In this document: in pieces, positions 1-9,090 of the stretch | Layout: every line of letters begins with the position of its first letter | How positions within the stretch are numbered: position 1 is the stretch's first letter | From: Candidatus Acetothermia bacterium | Lineage (GTDB): Bacteria > Bipolaricaulota > Bipolaricaulia > RBG-16-55-9 | DNA length: 64,000 nucleotides | Assembly: GCA_016201405.1 (NCBI GenBank) | Contig: JACQCZ010000014.1 | Location: 42,631-106,630 of the forward strand | Reading direction: 5' to 3' | Translations under genes and position numbers: made by a program | Notes under the pieces: model-generated | Database searches by the model: none | Told to the model about the DNA's origin: nothing | What the model saw: only the letters and a program-made list of their open reading frames with translations

Positions 1-2
1 TT

Positions 3-446
3 GGAGAGGTTGTTGGCTTAAAGCCGTATGGTGCTTTCATCAAACTGCCCACTGAAGATATCGGCATGGTTCATATCTCTGAGGTGGCCGAAGAGTATGT
101 CAAAGAGATCTCAGAATATTTGGAGATGGGCCAGCAGGTGGCCGTGAAGATTATTGGGGTCCATCAAGAAGGAAAATATAACTTGTCTTTGCGTCATCTC
201 ACCAAACAAGACGCAGAATCTGCGCAATTCTCCCGGGAAGTCCAAGAGGCACGTGAGGTCCTTGAGACCCGCCGGGAGGCCATTTTAGAGTCTGCATGGA
301 AGCGCCCTGTTCCAGAGCCCAAAAGTGATCCCGATGAATCACATGCCGAGATTTTGGAATGGGTCGCCAAAGCGCGGGTTATCACCAAAGATGTATTTCG
401 CCGCAGCGACGCCCGCCAGCGCTCCATCACATCGATCGACCTTTGA
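3..446 (+). CDS. S1 RNA-binding domain protein, 5' end outside window
   Basis: The window opens inside this gene; 147 codons read in frame from base 3 and the true start lies upstream. The first 50 visible residues are most of an S1-type OB fold (a LKPYGAFIKL strand, then GMVHISEV, then GQQVAVKIIGV), which binds single-stranded RNA. The rest is a charged, helical E/R-rich tail without a recognised fold. Short single-S1 proteins of this kind resemble YugI/general stress protein 13, a ribosome-associated family. That assignment is inference, because an upstream domain could exist outside the window. Confidence 0.75.
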   Translation, partial: GEVVGLKPYGAFIKLPTEDIGMVHISEVAEEYVKEISEYLEMGQQVAVKIIGVHQEGKYNLSLRHLTKQDAESAQFSREVQEAREVLETRREAILESAWKRPVPEPKSDPDESHAEILEWVAKARVITKDVFRRSDARQRSITSIDL

Positions 447-594
447 TCAGATCTGCAGTATCCTGTCATGGCATAAATCATATTAAAGAGTCTCTGAATG
501 AGTTAGAGTTGAGTTAGAATATTCTTGCCACAGTGCGCGAGCGGGTCGCACGATGCAAAGCGCCGAGCGAAGCATATCATCTTAGGAGGCTTTT

Positions 595-1866
595 ATGTCT
601 GTAGACCTGAGACGACAGACTGAAATTAGCATGTTGGATTCGGCCCGATTCTTCTTTGATCGGGCCGCTGACATCCTGAAGCTTGAAGAACCCCTGCGCG
701 AGTTATTGAGATACCCAAAGCGCAAGCTCATTGTGAACTTTCCAATCCGCATGGACAATGGAAAAGTTCAGCATTTTGAAGGATATCGCGTCCAGCACCA
801 CCCCGTGCTCGGCCCCACCAAGGGCGGTATTCGCTATCATCCTGATGTATCTCTGGATGAGGTGGAGGCACTTTCCGTCCTCATGGCCTGGAAGTGCTCT
901 GTGATGGGTCTGCCTTTCGGTGGAGCCAAGGGCGGCGTCAAGTGCAACCCGAAAGAGATGAGCTTGGGAGAGCGTGAGAGGCTCACCCGTCGCTATGCAT
1001 CTGAGATCGCACCTATTATCGGGCCGGATGTCGACATTCCTGCACCTGATGTCTACACCGGCGAGCGCGAGATGGCCTGGATTGTAGACACGATCAGCAT
1101 GCATCACGACGGCCAGTTTATGCCCGGTCTTGTCACCGGGAAGCCGCTCGTTTTGGGTGGCTCACTGGGTCGGGACACCGCCACTGGGCGAGGTGCCTAC
1201 TTCGTTGCCGTCCAGCTGATCAAGAATATGAAGATGAAGCTTGAAGGCTCAACCGCGGCTGTGCAGGGGTTTGGCAATGCCGGATCCGTTATCGCCAATA
1301 ACCTGCATGACTCAGGAGCCAAGATTATCGCCCTCAGCGATTCCAGGGGGGGAATCACGAAGAGCACCGGCCTTGATCCACACAAAGTGATGGAATACAA
1401 AGAGAAAAATGGCACAGTGGTTGGATTCCCATCTTCGGAGAAGATCAGCAACAACGATTTGCTTGAGTTGAATTGTGATCTCCTTGCCCCAGCGGCCCTA
1501 GAGAATCAGCTAACCGAGAAGAATGCCAGCAAGATCAAGGCAAAAGCTGTCATTGAAGTGGCCAACGGCCCCACCACAATGAAAGCGGATGAGATGCTCT
1601 ATGAGCGGGGCATTTCTGTTGTGCCAGACATCCTGGCCAACGCCGGTGGAGTCACGGTGAGCTACTTTGAATGGGTACAGGATCGTGCATTCTACTTCTG
1701 GAGCGCGGAAGAGGTTGACCTGAAGCTTAAGCAGTTCATGGATTCTGCCTTCCAGCGCGTTTGGGACATGCACGTCGAGAAAAAGGTCAGCTTGCGCACT
1801 GCTTCGTATCTGGTTGCGATTGATCGTGTAGCCAAGGCAGCCAGGGCGCGTGGCATTTACGCATAG
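595..1866 (+). CDS. gdhA: Glutamate dehydrogenase (Glu/Leu/Phe/Val family)
   Basis: Oxidative deamination of glutamate to 2-oxoglutarate and ammonium, or the reverse, in the cytoplasm. At 423 residues it has the usual hexameric GDH length. Residues 70-125 carry the substrate-binding block (KGGIRYHP, then PFGGAKGGV with the catalytic lysine). A Rossmann fold follows around residue 220 (QGFGNAG). The start is set by TAGGAGG about seven bases upstream of ATG 595. It stands alone: the S1 gene ends 148 bases upstream and a strong hairpin terminator follows. Cofactor preference (NAD or NADP) cannot be told by eye. Confidence 0.95.
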   Translation: MSVDLRRQTEISMLDSARFFFDRAADILKLEEPLRELLRYPKRKLIVNFPIRMDNGKVQHFEGYRVQHHPVLGPTKGGIRYHPDVSLDEVEALSVLMAWKCSVMGLPFGGAKGGVKCNPKEMSLGERERLTRRYASEIAPIIGPDVDIPAPDVYTGEREMAWIVDTISMHHDGQFMPGLVTGKPLVLGGSLGRDTATGRGAYFVAVQLIKNMKMKLEGSTAAVQGFGNAGSVIANNLHDSGAKIIALSDSRGGITKSTGLDPHKVMEYKEKNGTVVGFPSSEKISNNDLLELNCDLLAPAALENQLTEKNASKIKAKAVIEVANGPTTMKADEMLYERGISVVPDILANAGGVTVSYFEWVQDRAFYFWSAEEVDLKLKQFMDSAFQRVWDMHVEKKVSLRTASYLVAIDRVAKAARARGIYA

Positions 1867-1911
1867 CGGTCTGTACAAAGTAAAGTAAAATAGGGCATAA
1901 TACAGAGGCTG

Positions 1912-1938
1912 GAAGAGCCGCATCATGTGCGGCTCTTC
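1912..1938 (+). terminator. Intrinsic terminator of gdhA
   Basis: Perfect 11-bp stem (GAAGAGCCGCA with its complement) around a 5-base loop, 45 bases after the gdhA stop. It is followed by a T-rich stretch (TTATCTCTTTC). Confidence 0.75.
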
Positions 1939-2043
1939 TTATCTCTTTCTGGTGTGGCAGCATAATTGGCAGTGACGTTCATGATCTGATGAGAGTCGAA
2001 TGCGCTGAAAATTTCCAAAACTCTAGGTTCAGGAGGTGGCAGG

Positions 2044-3483
2044 ATGCGAGAACGCTTTGCCTTCTTCTTTCTCGCAGTAGGACTTCTTCTCTTCACATCC
2101 GGGTGCGCCACATTCTTTTCGGCGGCCCCTGGCTCGGTGCTCTCAGGCTACGTCGTGGATTCGGGGAGCGGTGCACCTGTCAATGGCACGAGGGTCACAG
2201 TTCATGGACTGAGCACCAGCTTCACAGCTACGACCGTCACCAATATGCACGGGCAATTCCAGCTGCGAGTCGAGCCCGACCTTTATCAGGTAGATATCAT
2301 AAAGAATGGCTACTCCGGCAGCCGCGTGATCGGTGTCGATGCCCATTCGCCAACTTCGATTGAGATCATCCAGCGCCAGCCTTTTAACCCGCTCTGGTCG
2401 ATCAACCCGCCTGACATTCATCTTGAAGGAGTCTCGGAAGGGGACAAGTTTAAAGGGGAGATCCCCTATCGCGTCGAGGTCACAGGTGACAACGACACTC
2501 AATCTATTTATGTGGCTATCGGTAAGACGCCTGGCTCATCCTTTATCACTGCTCCGCGTCAGTTCTTCTCCCAGACGCCGATCACAGGGGACCAGAAGAC
2601 TGATCCTGCCGCCTTTGGCGCTACTGGCAGCACCACGTTTGAAGTCGTTGTCTATGACATGAACAACAATAGAACTCACTTGATTCATCGAATCACTGTG
2701 ATTCCGCCCCAAGGTCTCGTCTCACCGGCCATCGATCTTCATGCGATTGCCGTTACATTGGCCAAACAGGTCCAGTTCTTTGGTCTGACCGGATCGGCTG
2801 CCCCAGGCAATGCCAATATATACGTTCAGCTTGATTGGACGATGAGCAGCTCAGCAACCATTACCGGGTACAGGCTCTATCACAGCTTTGACGGCATCAC
2901 CTTTGAGCCCTTTGCCAATGTGGGTCCAAAACAATTTTCCTACAAAGATGCTGACCCGCGTATTGCGGTGGGGCGTCCAGCCTCGTATTACATCACGGCA
3001 GTTCGGGGAGCAGAAGAGAGCGATCCCACCGAGACTAAAACAGTGACGCCGTTGGCGACCTGGGATGTCCGGCTGATCTCACCATCCAATGAATCGAAAG
3101 AGGTCTCACTGAAGCCGATCTTCCGCTGGGAGCCAACACGCAAAGTCTCGCCTTATCAGCTCTATGCTGCGGTCTTTCGAGACACTCTTCTCAATAGTAA
3201 TTCTACCTGGCTCACTCCAGAGCCACCCAAATTCCTGACCAACCGCACCGACTACGCCTGGAATGAGGATGGACAGTACGATGGCACGCCTTGGGAGACT
3301 CTTCAGCCAGACCGCATCTATGAATGGGAGCTGGTCTATGCTGTGGCTGTCGATGACTTGGATCACCCGACCGCTGTCTCGGTGGCGATCAATACACTGG
3401 GTCTGGACGACAAGCGCTTCCCCATTGACCCAATTGGAATTGGGTCAACCGATAACTTTAGCTTCACCACCGGAGAGCGCTAA
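2044..3483 (+). CDS. Secreted lipoprotein with carboxypeptidase-regulatory-like domain
   Basis: The N-terminus is a lipoprotein signal: basic start, hydrophobic core, lipobox TSGC with Cys20. Residues 32-100 look like a CarboxypepD_reg/transthyretin-like beta sandwich (GYVVDSGSGAPVNGTRVTV, then GQFQLRV, YQVDIIKNGY). The central part holds beta-rich stretches that may be fibronectin-like (around 265-330, GYRLYHSFDG). The last 120 residues look like another extracellular beta domain. No catalytic motif is seen. SD AGGAGG lies about 7 bases before ATG 2044. The gene sits directly upstream of a subtilisin-like lipoprotein, so the two are probably co-expressed on the cell surface. The exact role is unknown. 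Confidence 0.75.
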   Translation: MRERFAFFFLAVGLLLFTSGCATFFSAAPGSVLSGYVVDSGSGAPVNGTRVTVHGLSTSFTATTVTNMHGQFQLRVEPDLYQVDIIKNGYSGSRVIGVDAHSPTSIEIIQRQPFNPLWSINPPDIHLEGVSEGDKFKGEIPYRVEVTGDNDTQSIYVAIGKTPGSSFITAPRQFFSQTPITGDQKTDPAAFGATGSTTFEVVVYDMNNNRTHLIHRITVIPPQGLVSPAIDLHAIAVTLAKQVQFFGLTGSAAPGNANIYVQLDWTMSSSATITGYRLYHSFDGITFEPFANVGPKQFSYKDADPRIAVGRPASYYITAVRGAEESDPTETKTVTPLATWDVRLISPSNESKEVSLKPIFRWEPTRKVSPYQLYAAVFRDTLLNSNSTWLTPEPPKFLTNRTDYAWNEDGQYDGTPWETLQPDRIYEWELVYAVAVDDLDHPTAVSVAINTLGLDDKRFPIDPIGIGSTDNFSFTTGER

Positions 3484-3495
3484 GGAGGAATGGCG

Positions 3496-5628
3496 ATGAG
3501 ACTGAATTTATATAAATTAATTACAGGAATCTTGCTGCTCGTCGCAGCGCTAGTGACTCTGCTCAGCTGCAGCCTGCCACTTGGTGATCTTCAGTCGCCC
3601 AAAGGTGTCCTCAGCAGCACACCTGGCCCTTCTGAGTCAGCTCTGGCCTGGTTCCAAGGACAGGTGCTTGTTGGCTATGATAGCGATGCTGCACTCACTC
3701 AAATTGCAAACACCATCAACGGGCGTGTCGTGAATACAATTCCCGAGATAGGTGCAGCTCGGATTGATCTGCCCGCGAATCTATCAGTCACTGAAGCTGT
3801 CACACTCTTGATGCAGAGCCGCCCTGATGGGCTGCGCTATGCCGAGCCCAATTACATTCGAAAGCTCATTCAGCCCGAAAACGTGGACGGGCTTGAGCCC
3901 AACTTGGCCGATGCGCAAGGTGTGAGTGGTGAGCAGTCGGGAAGGTACGACGACCCGCTTCAAGTCCGCCAGTGGGGACTCTCCAAGATTCATGCCGAAG
4001 AGGCTTGGCAGCAAGCAACAGGCCGAGGGGTCATCATTGGCATCGTGGATACGGGGATCGACGGAACTCATCCCGATCTCATTGGCAAGCAGCTTCAAGG
4101 AAGGAGCTGTCTGGATGACAAGCCAATTGAGCCGGACTCAGACGGCTCGCAAAGTGAAAATGCCCATGCATCGCATGTCGCTGGAATTGCGACAGCCAAT
4201 GGGGACAACCACTTTGGTATCGTAGGGGTCGCGCCCGACGCCCGATTTATGTCGCTCCGCATCTTTGACAAGCGGATGGAAGAACCGGACAACCCAGAAG
4301 GCTATGTCGGCGATGACAAAGTGGCAGCATGCATCATCTGGGCAGCCACAATCGGCCCTGATGGCATCAAGAATTCTGGAGATGAAGCGCGGGTTCTTAA
4401 CAATAGCTGGGGTGGCCGTGGCTACAGCCAGACCCTGAAAGAGGGCATAGACAAGGTCATCTCGAGTGGCGTCACGTTCGTCAACTCGATGGGCAACTCT
4501 GGCTCCGACGAGACATTAAATCCGACGGCTACACCAGGGGTGCTCGGCGTTGGCGCGACGAGTGCTCATGACAAGAAGAGTGATTTCTCAACAATGGGAC
4601 CTACAATCTCGATCGGTGCTCCGGGTGAAGACATCCTCTCCTCCGTGCCTCAATGGCTCCTCAAGCCGGATGGCTCGCCCTATGACTTCCAATATTTCGA
4701 TGGAACATCAATGGCCGCTCCCCAAGTCACGGGAGCCATAGCTCTCTTGCTGCAGAAGTTCCCGAAAGCGACGCCCTATCAGCTCAAAAAGGTCATTGAG
4801 GGCACTGCGGATGACATCGAGACACCAGGCTTTGACCGCCTGACGGGCTTTGGCAGGCTCAATCTGGCCAAGGCGCTCGGCATCATGAGTCTGCCGGAAG
4901 ATGGAGCCACAGTCATCGTCCATGTCCTCACCCACAACGCGGGTGACACCAATCACGATGGGCGTGTCGACCAGAGTGATAAGCCGATTGGTGTCCCGTA
5001 CACCGATGTCATTTTACGCAACAGCCACGGGGACGACCGCTATTTTGTACAGACCAATGCAGAAGGCAATGCCGAGTTCTACAGCATTGATCCAGGCCCA
5101 TATCAGGTGCTGGTCGGCGCTGGAGACGTGATGACGCAGCTCTTCCGGCCAGCCAACCGCCTCACGCAGCGCACACAAATCACTGCGATCAGCGGCCAGA
5201 CAGCAGAAGCCTCAGTCGAATTCAATACGACGTTGAGCGTTTCGATTTCGTGGTCTGAGCCGGTCACGGTCGAGCTTCAAGTCTCTGAGCCTAGATCCAA
5301 AAAGGAATATGCGTGGGTGACTGCGAGTGCTGGCAACGCCAAGTGGGGGACCTTCTCATCCTCCAGCCAAAGTGATACATACATCCTTAGTGATAAGCAC
5401 TTCCCGAATGCAGTTTATAAATTGGCGTTGAGTGGCAAGAAGATTGCTAGCTCAGCCAAGGTGAGTGTTACAATAACGGAGAATGGCATCTCTGAAACGT
5501 ATGGGCCATTCACAGTTCAGCCGGGTCAAGTCCTAGCTTCAACCGAGTGGGAGGGCTGGTGGGAGAACTTTCCAGATAAAGACTTAGGATTTACGGAAAA
5601 GGGCCCAGGAGGACCTTGGGTCTATTGA
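3496..5628 (+). CDS. Subtilisin-like serine protease (S8), lipoprotein
   Basis: Secreted peptidase of family S8. The lipobox is LLSC near residue 25. Residues 55-115 look like a fervidolysin/I9-type propeptide (VLVGYDSDAA... then YAEPNYI). The catalytic triad is visible: Asp in GIVDTGIDGTHPD (about 184), His in HASHVAG (about 224) and Ser in GTSMAAP (about 405). The oxyanion-region motif VNSMGNSG lies between. After the protease domain come a calcium-loop-like DTNHDGRVDQSD (about 480) and beta-rich domains. I chose ATG 3496, because SD GGAGG at 3484-3488 is only one base from the alternative ATG 3490 but seven from 3496. It follows the lipoprotein gene by 12 bases and is likely in one operon with it. 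Confidence 0.9.
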   Translation: MRLNLYKLITGILLLVAALVTLLSCSLPLGDLQSPKGVLSSTPGPSESALAWFQGQVLVGYDSDAALTQIANTINGRVVNTIPEIGAARIDLPANLSVTEAVTLLMQSRPDGLRYAEPNYIRKLIQPENVDGLEPNLADAQGVSGEQSGRYDDPLQVRQWGLSKIHAEEAWQQATGRGVIIGIVDTGIDGTHPDLIGKQLQGRSCLDDKPIEPDSDGSQSENAHASHVAGIATANGDNHFGIVGVAPDARFMSLRIFDKRMEEPDNPEGYVGDDKVAACIIWAATIGPDGIKNSGDEARVLNNSWGGRGYSQTLKEGIDKVISSGVTFVNSMGNSGSDETLNPTATPGVLGVGATSAHDKKSDFSTMGPTISIGAPGEDILSSVPQWLLKPDGSPYDFQYFDGTSMAAPQVTGAIALLLQKFPKATPYQLKKVIEGTADDIETPGFDRLTGFGRLNLAKALGIMSLPEDGATVIVHVLTHNAGDTNHDGRVDQSDKPIGVPYTDVILRNSHGDDRYFVQTNAEGNAEFYSIDPGPYQVLVGAGDVMTQLFRPANRLTQRTQITAISGQTAEASVEFNTTLSVSISWSEPVTVELQVSEPRSKKEYAWVTASAGNAKWGTFSSSSQSDTYILSDKHFPNAVYKLALSGKKIASSAKVSVTITENGISETYGPFTVQPGQVLASTEWEGWWENFPDKDLGFTEKGPGGPWVY

Positions 5629-5640
5629 GGCATAACTACA

Positions 5641-6429
5641 ATGAAAGTCTGTCTGCTGGCGAGCGGCTCCAGCGGCAATTGCACATATGTCACGGCAGGA
5701 GAGACAGGGGTCCTGATTGATGCGGGAATCCCCCTCTCGCGCATTTCTGAAGAGCTTTCCGAGATCGGATCCGATCTCTCAACGATCAACGCCATTCTCG
5801 TCTCACATGAGCACACCGATCACACCAAAGAGCTGATTCGTGTCGCCTACCGCACGGAATGCCCCGTCTATCTTAGCCGCCGGACCGCGAATAAGATGCC
5901 CGAATTGCTTCAGTACCACCTCATCCCAAAGACATTTCAGATTCAGGAGTGCTTTCAGATAGGTGACCTCACGATTGAGCCCTTTCCGGTCTTTCATGAT
6001 GCCGTGGAGCCTTGCGGCTTTCTGATCACTGGCCCATCCCATTGTCATGAAGACAAGGTTTCCTTTGGCATTGCAACAGATTTGGGTGCGGTGACGCCGC
6101 CTCTCATTGAGACCTTAAAGCGCTGCCATGCACTGGCCCTTGAATCCAACCATGACGTTGAGATGCTGATGAATGGGCATTATCCCTGGGATTTGAAACA
6201 GCGAATTCGCAGTCCTATCGGGCATCTGTCGAACAACGAAGCGGCAAAGCTTCTCTTGCAGCTCGTGGAACATGGAAATTTGCAGAAGGCAGTCTTGGCT
6301 CATATTAGCCAGCACAATAACCGCCCTGATCTGGCGTTAGAGACCGCAAATTCGTATCTGAATGGTCTATTCGATTGCGATCTTCATTTGTCTTACCATG
6401 ACAAGCGCAGCGAAGTGCTTCTCTTTTAA
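5641..6429 (+). CDS. Metallo-beta-lactamase fold hydrolase, YycJ/WalJ-like
   Basis: 262 residues, the family's usual length. The zinc motif HEHTDH lies at about residue 58-63. The N-terminus MKVCLLASGSSGNCTYV is characteristic of the YycJ group (DNA-processing MBL proteins). Further His/Asp ligands are present (FHDAVEP, IATDLG, ESNHD). YycJ proteins have reported 5'-3' exonuclease activity and links to DNA repair or cell-wall control, but here the role is inferred from the family. It starts 13 bases after the protease stop with a GAGG 10 bases upstream, so it may be read through from that operon although functionally unrelated. Confidence 0.85.
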   Translation: MKVCLLASGSSGNCTYVTAGETGVLIDAGIPLSRISEELSEIGSDLSTINAILVSHEHTDHTKELIRVAYRTECPVYLSRRTANKMPELLQYHLIPKTFQIQECFQIGDLTIEPFPVFHDAVEPCGFLITGPSHCHEDKVSFGIATDLGAVTPPLIETLKRCHALALESNHDVEMLMNGHYPWDLKQRIRSPIGHLSNNEAAKLLLQLVEHGNLQKAVLAHISQHNNRPDLALETANSYLNGLFDCDLHLSYHDKRSEVLLF

Positions 6430-6615
6430 TTTTCATTTCAGAGTTGGTTGCCGTCACTTGATGGGTCTTTCCCAAGCACCGACTTAGGGTGACATGTGCA
6501 ACTCATCAATCTCTACTCGAAGTCTTTGTCATCCACCTGCTTTTCACCTTCCTTCCATTCGCTTTCCACCTAGATAGGCGTACGTTGTCAACTGCTTAGA
6601 AGGGAGGTGAATAGA

Positions 6616-6897
6616 ATGGCCCGAATCAAGACAGAAGAGTTTAGCACAAGTGATTTGGAGCGGCAGAGGAAAGTGCTTCCTATTCAGAGCATCTCTGAGC
6701 CCGGATGTTATGTGGATACAAGCACAGGTCACCTCATCCGAGTCAACACCCCAATGCTAGAAATTGGCGGCACCGTCTTTCAAGGATTTAACTCGAAGGA
6801 CGCCTGGTTTGTCGGAAAGATCCACGACGACCCATATTTGCCAATCGATGAGGCACGCATCGTGGCTGCCAATTGCAGTTTCCCAGTAAATTTCTGA
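6616..6897 (+). CDS. Hypothetical protein, 93 residues
   Basis: The reading starts at ATG 6616, because GGGAGGTGA at 6602-6610 gives ideal spacing. A GTG at 6607 in the same frame lies inside that SD. The protein is soluble and has no transmembrane segment. The N-terminal third is charged (TEEFSTSDLERQRKV). The centre has alternating hydrophobics (CYVDTSTGHLIRV, GGTVFQGF). Two cysteines (CYV, NCS) are not arranged as a metal site. I do not recognise the family. It is flanked by a 180-base gap on the left and a 378-base gene-free stretch on the right. Confidence 0.6.
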   Translation: MARIKTEEFSTSDLERQRKVLPIQSISEPGCYVDTSTGHLIRVNTPMLEIGGTVFQGFNSKDAWFVGKIHDDPYLPIDEARIVAANCSFPVNF

Positions 6898-7275
6898 ACG
6901 GTTGTGAAGAGTTTATGGGAATTGGCTCGATAGACAACTTTGAAGTCTAAGCGACGCAGAAGCCGAATTTGTCAATACCGGCATATGCGCCGCTTAGCTC
7001 TTGTGCAAGCGGACTACAACGGATGGGTGCAAATTTTTGAAGAATTCATGATCATCGAAAGTCTAGATAGGCAAAGATAATGCAATTAATCGTACAAAGA
7101 CTAAACATAAACGAGACAAATGCGACACCTCAAGGTCTCTTCGGTTTTTCGTAGCTATGCAATCTTCCAATAGAGTTGCTGGTGGAGAGGGCTTGGCTAT
7201 TGGACTGCAGGGTTTTGCCACGCATCCCACCTCTTGGCGTGGATTTTCCCCCGGCAGCAGCCAAGCTCTTTCCTT
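6898..7275. other. 378-base gene-free stretch with a nested inverted repeat
   Basis: No credible ORF. Bases 6948-6957 pair with 6987-6996 (9 of 10), with an inner GCCG/CGGC pairing (6962-6965 with 6979-6982). This gives a two-tier hairpin 50 bases downstream of the small gene at 6616. There is no T tract, so it is not a typical terminator. Near the right end there is a weak CCACGC/GCGTGG hairpin downstream of the convergent AEC gene. Nothing else is recognised. Confidence 0.4.
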
Positions 7276-8172
7276 TTAAGCTCCCAAAAGGATGAGCAAG
7301 ATTGTCAAGCTGATGACACTCAGCACTGTCGTCACAAGCACAACGGACGACACAAATTTGGGGTCTCGTTTGTAATAGCTTGCTAGCACGAGAGCATTGA
7401 CTGCCGATGGCATACTAACTTCGATTACTGCGACTTTGTGCGTCAGCCCGCTAAACCCAAGGAGGAGTGAGAGACCCCAGGCTACAAGTGGCGCGAGGCC
7501 AAGTCTCAACGCTGTTGCTGCACCAAGAAGCTTCAGTTGCTGCCCCAGTCGGACTCCAACAAGCTGTGTTCCGAGCAGAATAAGCATCATCGGAATAGCA
7601 GCATTGGCAAGCAATTGGAGCGGGCGAAGCGCAAAGAGGGGAATCTCAAAGCCGATGGCTTTGACAAGCAAGGCCAATATCACGGCGTAGAAGAGCGGAG
7701 TCTTTGCTATGCTAATAACCGGCTTCCAGGACCACTCTTCACCCGAAGTTGCGATCACAACCCCAAGTGTGGACATCAGAAGTGTGGAGGTGGTGAGATA
7801 GACAATGCCGAGAGAGAATCCGTCTTGCCCGAAGGCGAAGAGCAATAGCGGGAGGCCGTAATTCCCGCCATTGGTAAAGACAATTGCCAGAGCAAAGGCC
7901 GCGCTGGTATGGCTATCGAGTTTTCCAAGTCTGCTCGCGATCCAGGCAATCCCCCAGAAGATGAGTGTGAAGAGAAGGACGAATTTGCCAAATTCAAAGA
8001 AGATGGCTGCCTCAATCCTGTCATTCAGAAGAGATGTGAAGATAAGGGATGGTGACAAGAGCCAAAAGGTCAGTTTTGAGAGCATGTCAGGCTTAATGTG
8101 GCCGCGCTGGGTCAGGAAATAACCGACCGAGACCAATACCAAAATGGGGAAGAGGACGTTGAGAAAGATCAT
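7276..8172 (-). CDS. AEC-family (auxin efflux carrier-like) permease
   Basis: About ten hydrophobic segments over 298 residues, in the AEC pattern: IFLNVLFPILVLVSVGYFL at the N-terminus, then FTNGGNYGLPLLLFAFG in the middle with the conserved NxGxxGLP motif. AEC proteins export or import organic anions such as malate; the substrate is not predictable. An in-frame TTG at 8196 would lengthen it by eight residues. I prefer ATG 8172, because a TATACT -10 hexamer (8180-8185) ends seven bases before it and no Shine-Dalgarno exists. It is divergent from the cytochrome c gene. Confidence 0.85.
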   Translation of the reverse strand: MIFLNVLFPILVLVSVGYFLTQRGHIKPDMLSKLTFWLLSPSLIFTSLLNDRIEAAIFFEFGKFVLLFTLIFWGIAWIASRLGKLDSHTSAAFALAIVFTNGGNYGLPLLLFAFGQDGFSLGIVYLTTSTLLMSTLGVVIATSGEEWSWKPVISIAKTPLFYAVILALLVKAIGFEIPLFALRPLQLLANAAIPMMLILLGTQLVGVRLGQQLKLLGAATALRLGLAPLVAWGLSLLLGFSGLTHKVAVIEVSMPSAVNALVLASYYKRDPKFVSSVVLVTTVLSVISLTILLILLGA

Positions 8173-8179
8173 GTCTTTT

Positions 8180-8185
8180 AGTATA
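8180..8185 (-). promoter_or_regulatory. -10 hexamer abutting AEC start codon
   Basis: TATACT on the minus strand, seven bases before ATG 8172. No good -35 is visible. It would give a leaderless or near-leaderless mRNA. Confidence 0.4.
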
Positions 8186-8232
8186 TGGCGAATCAATTCT
8201 CAATGAAATAATGAGTACAGAGCCGTCTGGAT

Positions 8233-8261
8233 TTGAACCGACCCGGATCAACTGCTACACT
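8233..8261 (+). promoter_or_regulatory. Promoter of cytochrome c gene
   Basis: TTGAAC (8233-8238), 17-bp spacer, TACACT (8256-8261). It puts the transcript start near 8268, just before the SD of ATG 8284, and argues against an in-frame upstream start at 8233. Confidence 0.6.
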
Positions 8262-8283
8262 GTGCGGTCGTGAGGAAACCTTC

Positions 8284-9078
8284 ATGAAAAACATGCTAAC
8301 CAACGCGCTTCTTGCACTTATATCACTTCTCTTTCTGCTCTTTGTCGGAGTCAAAGGGTTGGCCCTTTTGCAAAACTTACTGGGTGCACCTGCCGTCGAA
8401 TCCGCTAGTAAGAACCAAGACGTTTATGCCGGATTGGCACCCGAAAAGATCGGAATTGATGTCTTTGAAAAGCAAGGCTGCATGGCCTGCCATAATCTTG
8501 ATCTAAAGGGAGGCACAATTGCGCCTTCGCTCGACAACTTTGCGGAGCGCTGGAATGGGAGCGCCGATCAGCTCAAAGCGAAGCTTCTGGATCCAAAGTC
8601 AGTCGTGCCAAACTCAATCATGCCTTCGTTTGGTCGTCTTAGTGATGAGGAGCTAGATGGCGTGGTTGCCTATTTGCTCACGCTGAAGAGCACTCACTCT
8701 GGGCCAGATAATGCCGATCAAGCGACCATTTCTATTCCGACTCTGAAAGATACCAGTGGAAAGAATGACATTCCAAAATTTTCCATGGATCAGGTGAAGC
8801 GCGGGCAAGAGCTCTTTATGAACAATGGCTGTATTGGATGCCATACGGTCAATGGGGTTGCCAAAGGTGGCTCAATTGGGCCCAACCTTACTCATGAATC
8901 TGAGCGTAAGCGAAGCGATGAGTGGGAGCTCGACCACTTAAAGCAGCCTTATTCAGTTTATGTGATTGGCTCAGCCGATAATGTCATCTGCCGTTTGAGC
9001 ACATGCATGCCTGGCTTTGGTAGCCTCTCTCCAGAAGATTTGAAAGCGCTCGTTGCCTTTTTGCAGAGCCTTAAATGA
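8284..9078 (+). CDS. Membrane-anchored di-haem cytochrome c
   Basis: 264 residues. An uncleaved N-terminal hydrophobic anchor (about 5-25) precedes two cytochrome c domains. Haem-binding CxxCH motifs are GCMACH (about residue 67) and GCIGCH (about 183). Each is followed by a Met-containing loop that can give the sixth ligand (SIMPSFGRLSDEE, then CMPGFGSLSPED). The fold resembles class I cytochromes of respiratory chains, facing the periplasm. ATG 8284 is chosen for GAGGAA seven bases upstream and the promoter hexamers before it. No oxidase or reductase subunits are adjacent, so its electron partner is unknown. Confidence 0.9.
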   Translation: MKNMLTNALLALISLLFLLFVGVKGLALLQNLLGAPAVESASKNQDVYAGLAPEKIGIDVFEKQGCMACHNLDLKGGTIAPSLDNFAERWNGSADQLKAKLLDPKSVVPNSIMPSFGRLSDEELDGVVAYLLTLKSTHSGPDNADQATISIPTLKDTSGKNDIPKFSMDQVKRGQELFMNNGCIGCHTVNGVAKGGSIGPNLTHESERKRSDEWELDHLKQPYSVYVIGSADNVICRLSTCMPGFGSLSPEDLKALVAFLQSLK

Positions 9079-9090
9079 TCAAGCCATCAA

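Noticed and set aside
7245..7272. GCAGCAGCCAAG sequence resembling part of the SRP RNA core
   Set aside because: The paired GGUCAGG/GGAAG elements of SRP RNA are missing.
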